A DNA stretch of 64,000 nt, from NCBI GenBank assembly GCA_020635205.1, contig JACKAE010000002.1:1058866-1122865 (forward strand), given 5' to 3'. Made by a program: the position numbers and the translations under genes. The notes below the pieces were generated by a model. The model was given only the letters and a program-made list of their open reading frames with translations, was not told the origin of the DNA and searched no databases. Shown here in pieces: positions 59,153 through 64,000 of the stretch. The first letter of the stretch is position 1. Each line of letters begins with the position of its first letter. The DNA is from Ignavibacteria bacterium. GTDB taxonomy: Bacteria > Bacteroidota > Ignavibacteria > OLB7.

Positions 59153-61389
59153 CGAACAATAATTAGAGGAACTGTTGTCCGCTCGGCTCGGTCGATCATC
59201 TGTAGTCTGTAGTGACCCGGTTGTAGTTCGCCGAGTTCGAGAGTGATCTCGTTCTCTCCCTCTGTACCACTTTGAAGAGTCTGGTGAATCGCTGTGCGCC
59301 CAAGTTGGTCAACCACCTGAAGCTGAGGCTCCGCTCCCTGCGGTGCGTGCCAGCGAATGCGTACAGCATTGGAGACCGGATTCGGGTTGATCGATGTCAC
59401 CCCGATCCTCCGTCCGAACCCAACACCACGTTCAATATCGCATCCTTCGAGGTAGACTCGGCCTCTCGCCGTATCCACTGGTCGCAAAAGACCGAGAAAG
59501 AAAACCTCAGAAATTGGAAGGTCATTAATTGGCTGACCACTTACCAGTCCCTCAAACTCAAGTTGAAACAGCACCGAGTCAACCAAAAGTTCACCAAGAG
59601 GGCGTTGAATCAGTAGGTGGCCATTCATTAGCTGAATCACTTGTGCTCCGTGCCCTCCAACAAGTTGGTGAAAGAAAAGAGAGTTCGGGTTGAACGTTAC
59701 TCCAATCGCGAAGCTATCAACGGCAGCATCTTCGGTTAGAGGAGGGGAGATATTTACACTCAAGCGAAATCGGTTCCCGACGTGGGCTGTGATTGTGTCG
59801 AGGCTGAGGTAGTAACTGGTCTTATTTCCCTCACCGATCCCACGGAGAAGTACCGGACGTTCACCAGCATTCGTTTTGATGTGCAGGATTGCTTCAAAAC
59901 TTCCTGTACTGTTTGGGCAGAAGCTGAGGAGAAGTGAATCTTCTACGTTTGGTGGCAGGGCGAACTCCCCATCATCGTTGATTGTAAAGACTTGAGTGTC
60001 GCCCTCAATTGAGTGTGGGGCATTGCTGCTTAGCAGACCGGCTCCAACATTCTTCACCCTCAATGCTGAGTCACGGCACGTTCCTACACGAACAGTGCCG
60101 AAGTCGATCGTGTCGAGCGAAACGGAGAGAGCTGGTGCGGGTGTGAGAAATGTGGTCAGGAGAGCAATCTCGTTCTTGTCGAGAGGACTCGTTCTACCGG
60201 GGTCAATCTTTTCAAACGTTTGATAGGCAATTGCCAGAGTAGAGTCGTGCCGGGCAATAAACCTTCCTCCACTTCCTCCGGCAAAGTCATCCACATCGTT
60301 TGCCGTCAGGTCTTGCTCTCCAATCCATGCTCCGTTGCGTTGTTGAAGGTAAACGATGTCCCAATCGTTTCCATCAAATCGTTCGGCAGCAACGTGAATA
60401 TTCTTGTTCTGATCCAGTGTAATCGATACTCGATTATAGAAACCAATGTTTGTGATACTTTCCGGATCGCTCCAACTTCCAGCCTGATTGTTCATATACA
60501 GGATGTGCGAACTCTCAGGGTTTTGGCCGAAAATCGAAGTGAAAACGATATGGCAGATGCCTTCGCCATCAACAGCTATCGATGGAGCGTGGGGTGGCCA
60601 AGTGTAAGGTTTGCTAAGCTGGTTTACACTTCTGGAGAGAAGCCGAAGAGAGAGGGGGGAAGAGAAGTTCGTCCCCGATCCGCTAACGTAGTAAAGTGTT
60701 TGCCGCGTTTGGGAATTTTGTCGGTAGAAGACGATGTGTACAGTTCCAGATGAGGAAACCGCAATTGAGGGGAGGTCATCATCTCCACCACTTCCAGAGA
60801 TATTGATAGGAGAAGACCACGCCCCTGAACTGCTCCGACTGAGGTAGAAAATCGTTCCGCTCAACACATATGTGACGTGAAGTCTTCCAGTTGGGTCTAC
60901 TGCAGTTGCTGAGAACTTTCCACTGCATATATCAACGTACTCATCTTCCCAAGTACCCCCCGGCTCGATGCGCGAAAGCTGAAGACATTGCGAGTTTGGG
61001 AGTCGGTCGGCAGTGTAAAGTGCGGACAGAGCCAGATTGCTATCGAGTGCAAATGAGTTGAACGGAGAGCCAGCACCGTCGAAAATTGTTTTTGGTGAAG
61101 TAAAGAATCCACTGCTATTGCTGGTATAGTGGAAAGAGGTTGCCCTCGAAGAAAAGGTATCTGATGAGTCAACTTGAGTTGTACGTGCGTAGAGAACGTG
61201 AATCACTCGGTTCCGGTCAACGACAACAGTCGGCAGAATTGTCTCTCCCTCGAAGCCGTCACTCCGGTCAGTGATCTGAATCTTCGTCCACTCCTGTCCT
61301 CTCAACAGCGAAGCAGAGAGGAAGAGCAAAGTGCAGAGGCAGAGTCTACAATATCGTGTGCCTCCCTTATGTGAAGCCTGCCCATTCAT
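59149..61389 (-). CDS. Secreted T9SS cargo protein with choice-of-anchor (HYDIN/ASPM-like) domain
   Basis: From the ATG at 61389 the protein has 746 residues. Residues 1-32 form a signal peptide (ends SLLRGQ). Residues about 35-400 contain irregular repeats of a sialidase-type beta-propeller (RNRVIHVLYAR, GTVHIVFYRQNSQ, GICHIVFTSIFG). About 415-510 is an ASPM/HYDIN-like module (DTIDFGTVRVGTCRDSALRV). The last 80 residues match a T9SS type A domain (INPNPVSNAVRIRWHAP, LQVVDQLGRTAIHQ, LQPGHYRLQMIDRAERTTVP). A GTG start at 61419 is an alternative. It overlaps the OmpA gene by four bases and likely forms an operon with it. Confidence 0.87.
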   Translation of the reverse strand: MNGQASHKGGTRYCRLCLCTLLFLSASLLRGQEWTKIQITDRSDGFEGETILPTVVVDRNRVIHVLYARTTQVDSSDTFSSRATSFHYTSNSSGFFTSPKTIFDGAGSPFNSFALDSNLALSALYTADRLPNSQCLQLSRIEPGGTWEDEYVDICSGKFSATAVDPTGRLHVTYVLSGTIFYLSRSSSGAWSSPINISGSGGDDDLPSIAVSSSGTVHIVFYRQNSQTRQTLYYVSGSGTNFSSPLSLRLLSRSVNQLSKPYTWPPHAPSIAVDGEGICHIVFTSIFGQNPESSHILYMNNQAGSWSDPESITNIGFYNRVSITLDQNKNIHVAAERFDGNDWDIVYLQQRNGAWIGEQDLTANDVDDFAGGSGGRFIARHDSTLAIAYQTFEKIDPGRTSPLDKNEIALLTTFLTPAPALSVSLDTIDFGTVRVGTCRDSALRVKNVGAGLLSSNAPHSIEGDTQVFTINDDGEFALPPNVEDSLLLSFCPNSTGSFEAILHIKTNAGERPVLLRGIGEGNKTSYYLSLDTITAHVGNRFRLSVNISPPLTEDAAVDSFAIGVTFNPNSLFFHQLVGGHGAQVIQLMNGHLLIQRPLGELLVDSVLFQLEFEGLVSGQPINDLPISEVFFLGLLRPVDTARGRVYLEGCDIERGVGFGRRIGVTSINPNPVSNAVRIRWHAPQGAEPQLQVVDQLGRTAIHQTLQSGTEGENEITLELGELQPGHYRLQMIDRAERTTVPLIIVR

Positions 61390-61420
61390 AAGATTCAAAA
61401 TAGTGATGAGGAGTGCCACA

Positions 61421-61558
61421 ATGTATTTGGATGCAATGATAGACCAGGTTTGCGAATCAATGACCTGTGAAGATGCAGAAAAGAGTGGGCATGTTACACG
61501 AACTTTTTTTTCGTGTGAGATTTCACCTTCTCGCGGTGTTATAGAAGCGGAGGAGTAA
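61421..61558 (+). CDS. Candidate 45-residue small protein coupled to an ECF sigma gene
   Basis: An ATG at 61421 follows GAGGAG by seven bases, a near-ideal ribosome site, and the frame ends TAA overlapping the sigma ATG (TAATG). The peptide is about 45 residues with three cysteines (MIDQVCESMTCEDAEKSG, FFSCEIS). Such a coupled leader could control translation of the sigma factor. It is divergent from, and starts 31 bases beyond, the T9SS gene start. No known family; it might be a regulatory leader and not a functional protein. Confidence 0.55.
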   Translation: MYLDAMIDQVCESMTCEDAEKSGHVTRTFFSCEISPSRGVIEAEE

Positions 61559-62199
61559 TGAAAGGATCCAACATTACAGTTCCAGCCAGTGGGGCGGGAC
61601 TTTTAGAACGTGTGAGCAGAACAGCCGAACGTCATCAAAAGGAGCAGAGACCTGCCGTGAGCGATGTTGATCTCTTCGCCCGTCATCTTCGCGGAGATCA
61701 CGATGCGTTGATGAGGCTTTTCGATCGCCACAACGAACGGCTTTGGCTGTATGTTGCCCGGATAATTAGTGATGGGAGTGGAGCCAACGACATCATGCAG
61801 GATTTGTGGGAACGGATCATCTATCTGAGGAAGAAGAAGACGGAAACTCCCCAAAATCCTGTTGGATATTGCTATCGGATGGCTCGTAATCTCTCACTTA
61901 ACTTCATCCGTTCACGCAAGGGGAACGTACCAATCGACGACCTAACAGAAGCCGAACATCCAATAGTTGAGATTGTAGAGCCAACAGACCAAGAAGAACT
62001 TCTGAGGCTTGCACTCGAGAGACTCCCCGAGGCATACAGAGAAGTTCTGGTGCTGAACGCTTGGTCGGGATACAGTTTTGAAGAAATTGCTGAGATGCTT
62101 GGGAAACAACCGGGAGCCATTCACACCACAGCCTATCGTGCGCGGAAGCGGTTGGCAGAAATTATGGAGACGTTGTCAGGCGAAGAGGAGAGAGAATAA
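61558..62199 (+). CDS. ECF RNA polymerase sigma factor
   Basis: A 213-residue group IV sigma factor. Region 2 lies at about 42-115 (FARHLRGDHDALMRLFDRHN, NDIMQDLWERIIYLR, PVGYCYRMARNLSLNFIRS) and region 4 at about 150-205 (LERLPEAYREVLVLNAWSG, helix-turn-helix YSFEEIAEMLGKQPGAIHTT). An N-terminal extension of about 40 residues precedes region 2. The start overlaps a small upstream frame. A membrane anti-sigma-like gene follows, and T9SS cargo genes lie divergent upstream, making them possible targets. Confidence 0.92.
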   Translation: MKGSNITVPASGAGLLERVSRTAERHQKEQRPAVSDVDLFARHLRGDHDALMRLFDRHNERLWLYVARIISDGSGANDIMQDLWERIIYLRKKKTETPQNPVGYCYRMARNLSLNFIRSRKGNVPIDDLTEAEHPIVEIVEPTDQEELLRLALERLPEAYREVLVLNAWSGYSFEEIAEMLGKQPGAIHTTAYRARKRLAEIMETLSGEEERE

Positions 62200-62213
62200 C
62201 CGTAGGTAGGGGT

Positions 62214-62255
62214 GGCCGCCCGAGTGTCGTGAGTTCGTTCAGGGAGGCCTTTTTT
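62214..62255 (+). terminator. Candidate attenuating terminator between sigma and anti-sigma genes
   Basis: GGCCGCCC (62214-62221) and GGGAGGCC (62242-62249) pair with one mismatch and are followed by TTTTTT. It would reduce read-through into the anti-sigma gene. The stem is short and its loop is long. Confidence 0.5.
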
Positions 62256-62297
62256 CAAAGTAGATTGTTAGAATATCATGCCGAAGATTGAATTGCA

Positions 62298-63005
62298 ATG
62301 AGTGATAAAGCCGAATACCAAAAGCTGCTCCAACGGTGGATCGATGGTGGAGAGGTGAGCAACGATGAACAGAGACTTCTGGAACAACTCCTCGCGTCGG
62401 ATCCCGAATTTGCCCACACCCACCAGCAATTATTGCGCCTGGAAGAGTCGGTGCAGGTGAGCCGTGCCTCACTTTTAAGGAGTGGAAGGGGGGATAGTTT
62501 GCGCTCCACTGTCGACACCCTCTCGCGTTCGGTTCCTTCAACCCTATCAGTTGGGGGTGGAGTTCTTGCCAAGATTATCGGGAGTGCCGTTGTGCTGATC
62601 GTAGCCGTGACAGGAGTCCTCCTCTTTGTCGGACGGAACAGCGAACCGACACCTGAGCAAACAGTTTCTACGCAAAGTAGACTTCAAGAGCAAATCTCGC
62701 TTGAAGAGGACGCCAACACATACTCACCTATTGACTCATCTGCTGTTCTGAGTGAAGGGCAAGTTGTTCGTGCGGTCGAGGGGCGAAAAGGTGTGGCAGA
62801 AGGGGCTAAAGAGAATTCGACGTTGGATAGAGAGCTTCCTTCTCTAACTGAGGAGAGGATGACTGATACTCCGGGTATGAATCCTGATGCGAAGAGTAAG
62901 GAGCCTGTCGATAATCTGAATTCTCCATCTATCCACAGGAACGAAAACGATCACTTTAAAGGTACTGGGGTTTTTGAATCAAATAAAAGTGGTTCAAATA
63001 ACTAA
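62298..63005 (+). CDS. Putative membrane anti-sigma factor
   Basis: A 235-residue protein with a helical N-terminus (AEYQKLLQRWIDGGEVSNDE, EFAHTHQQLLRLEE) as in anti-sigma factors, a transmembrane helix at about 94-111 (IIGSAVVLIVAVTGVLLFVG) and a long hydrophilic, low-complexity periplasmic tail. It lies 98 bases after the ECF sigma gene. No zinc-binding (HxxxCxxC) motif is seen. Confidence 0.7.
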   Translation: MSDKAEYQKLLQRWIDGGEVSNDEQRLLEQLLASDPEFAHTHQQLLRLEESVQVSRASLLRSGRGDSLRSTVDTLSRSVPSTLSVGGGVLAKIIGSAVVLIVAVTGVLLFVGRNSEPTPEQTVSTQSRLQEQISLEEDANTYSPIDSSAVLSEGQVVRAVEGRKGVAEGAKENSTLDRELPSLTEERMTDTPGMNPDAKSKEPVDNLNSPSIHRNENDHFKGTGVFESNKSGSNN

Positions 63006-63114
63006 GGCGTATGGATCTGTGGGGTAGAGCAGCGGAGGCTCTACCTGTTGTGCTGTAGTGTGGGTGTTCTCTTCAGTAGTCTTTAACTAACATCGAATGG
63101 ATATAATCTTAGTG

Positions 63115-63138
63115 CTTCTTTGTGCCCTTAGTGGTGAT
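63115..63138. repeat. CTTTGTG-type repeat, copy 5
   Basis: CTTCTTTGTGCCCTTAGTGG followed by TGAT, close to consensus for the family at 19551, 24644, 52774 and 52814. Confidence 0.65.
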
Positions 63139-63208
63139 CTTCTTACCGGCACTATAATAGACTTCGGCATGCAAAGAACCAGCACTACTTCAATCAAAGA
63201 ACAATTTG

Positions 63209-63246
63209 GGGAAAGCGAGTATCCATGCTTGCTTTCCCTTTTTTCA
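63209..63246 (+). terminator. Intrinsic terminator downstream of the anti-sigma gene
   Basis: An 11-bp stem with one wobble pair, GGGAAAGCGAG (63209-63219) and CTTGCTTTCCC (63228-63238), followed by six T. Confidence 0.85.
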
Positions 63247-63348
63247 AACTGTATCTTGTAAACTGTTCTTGGTAGTGACAACGCTGTCCGATTAGTGTGA
63301 GGTAAAATCATCCCCTCATACCAACCACAACCCTGAATGGAGGTACGC

Positions 63349-64000
63349 ATGGCTGCACGTTCTACGGCTTTTACACTTTCCCTCCTCCTACTCTTATACG
63401 GTACAGATATCTGCGCCCAGTCCTCACTTCACGTCTTCAACATCGATCCCTCAGATTATCCGATTGTCTCGGCTGATTTCTACGCCTTTGGAGAGGATGG
63501 CGAGAGACTTCGAGGGTTGACACCGGACGATATGATTGTCACGGAAAATCTTGTCCAAGCCCCAATCCTAAGCATTTCATGTCCCGACCCAGTTCCTTCT
63601 CCTGATTTATCAGTGGTGCTCTCAATCGATATTTCAGGTTCAATGAATGGGAAGGTCTCCGACAACCAACGGACACGACTCGATGTAGTGAAGGAAGCGG
63701 CGACATATTGGGCGCAGGAGATGCAGATGAATCCATCGGTATGTGCCGTGACGAGCTTCAACAATCTTAGCTACATAAACCAGCACTTCACCTACAACCG
63801 CGATCGTCTCGTGATGGCAATCAACAACTTAAAGGCTTCGAACGGAACGAACTACGACGACGCGATGATGGGGTGGCCAGCAGGAGGGTTGACCGTTGCG
63901 AGAGCCGGAGCGCACAAGCGCGTTCTTATTTTCCTGACCGATGGAATGGGAACGTTTACCGACAGCAAGGCTGTTATTGACTTTGCTAAGAATAACAACA
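63349..64000 (+). CDS. Secreted von Willebrand factor A-domain protein (C-terminus outside window)
   Basis: The ATG at 63349 follows a strong GGAGGT at 63339. The first 217 residues are seen. A signal peptide (residues 1-24, ends CAQ) precedes a VWA domain with the MIDAS motif DISGS in SVVLSIDISGSMNG (about residues 89-102) and the conserved Thr and Asp (LIFLTDGMG near 198). VWA domains bind proteins in a metal-dependent way. The first block (LTPDDMIVTENLV) fits the usual 'anchor' strand. The rest is off the window; a T9SS C-terminus is likely but not seen. Confidence 0.85.
   Translation, partial: MAARSTAFTLSLLLLLYGTDICAQSSLHVFNIDPSDYPIVSADFYAFGEDGERLRGLTPDDMIVTENLVQAPILSISCPDPVPSPDLSVVLSIDISGSMNGKVSDNQRTRLDVVKEAATYWAQEMQMNPSVCAVTSFNNLSYINQHFTYNRDRLVMAINNLKASNGTNYDDAMMGWPAGGLTVARAGAHKRVLIFLTDGMGTFTDSKAVIDFAKNNN

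Larger units (their letters stand above)
63006..63348. other. Intergenic region with repeat and terminator
   Basis: It has the fifth CTTTGTG-type repeat (63115-63138) and a terminator near 63209. No gene was seen. Confidence 0.6.

Noticed and set aside
1..64000. tRNA, rRNA or tmRNA genes
   Set aside because: No cloverleaf with acceptor arm or rRNA-like block was seen by eye, though small RNAs could be missed without a search.

Overview
The window looks like a chromosome segment of a Gram-negative bacterium of the Bacteroidota/Chlorobiota (FCB) lineage, most like an uncultured Kapabacteria- or Ignavibacteria-type organism; the rank is an inference. Supporting signs are three large secreted proteins with type IX secretion (T9SS) C-terminal sorting domains, a short primary sigma factor without region 1.1, split heptose genes (rfaE1/rfaE2), a TamB-like protein, a DUF5683 membrane protein, OmpA/peptidoglycan-associated proteins and many SpoIIAA-free ECF sigma/anti-sigma pairs. 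Base composition is even and near 50% GC, and most genes are ordinary housekeeping genes in short transcription units bounded by clear intrinsic terminators.

Layout. 1-5.6 kb: a truncated outer-membrane protein gene, tmk, a lipoprotein, the primary sigma factor, and rfaE1-rfaE2 for ADP-heptose (LPS core). 5.7-10.4 kb: a 1579-residue TamB homologue. 10.4-11.3 kb: a repeat-rich gap with a small MITE-like element. 11.3-19.5 kb: GNAT proteins, RlpA, a two-GNAT/cyclic-nucleotide-domain fusion, a fatty-acid hydroxylase, an EVE protein, gatB and a DUF5683 protein. 19.7-22.1 kb: a T9SS cargo protein and a truncated response regulator. 22.3-25.7 kb: nuoA-nuoB, lysA, trpS. 25.9-28.2 kb: the most unusual locus, an ECF sigma factor fused to ankyrin repeats followed by an F1-ATPase beta-like protein whose catalytic residues are lost. 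28.3-45 kb: CtpA-type protease, purC, greA, an ECF sigma/anti-sigma pair, an M1 peptidase with a barrel-like C-terminal half, YgfZ, LOG, SirB1-type, DedA, L28, TsaC/Sua5, a ferredoxin-thioredoxin reductase catalytic chain and a FlaR-type kinase. 45-54 kb: twin lipoproteins, an AddA-like helicase, an asparagine-synthase-like protein and homogentisate dioxygenase. 54.8-64 kb: a cell-surface block of two T9SS cargo proteins, an OmpA protein, an ECF sigma/anti-sigma pair preceded by a coupled small ORF, and the start of a VWA protein.

Working together: the envelope theme dominates (LPS heptose, TamB, OmpA, RlpA, DedA, T9SS cargo), with three ECF systems that could control it. Several dispersed short repeat families (five were recognised) occupy the intergenic gaps. 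No tRNA, rRNA, CRISPR array, phage or intact insertion sequence was recognised.
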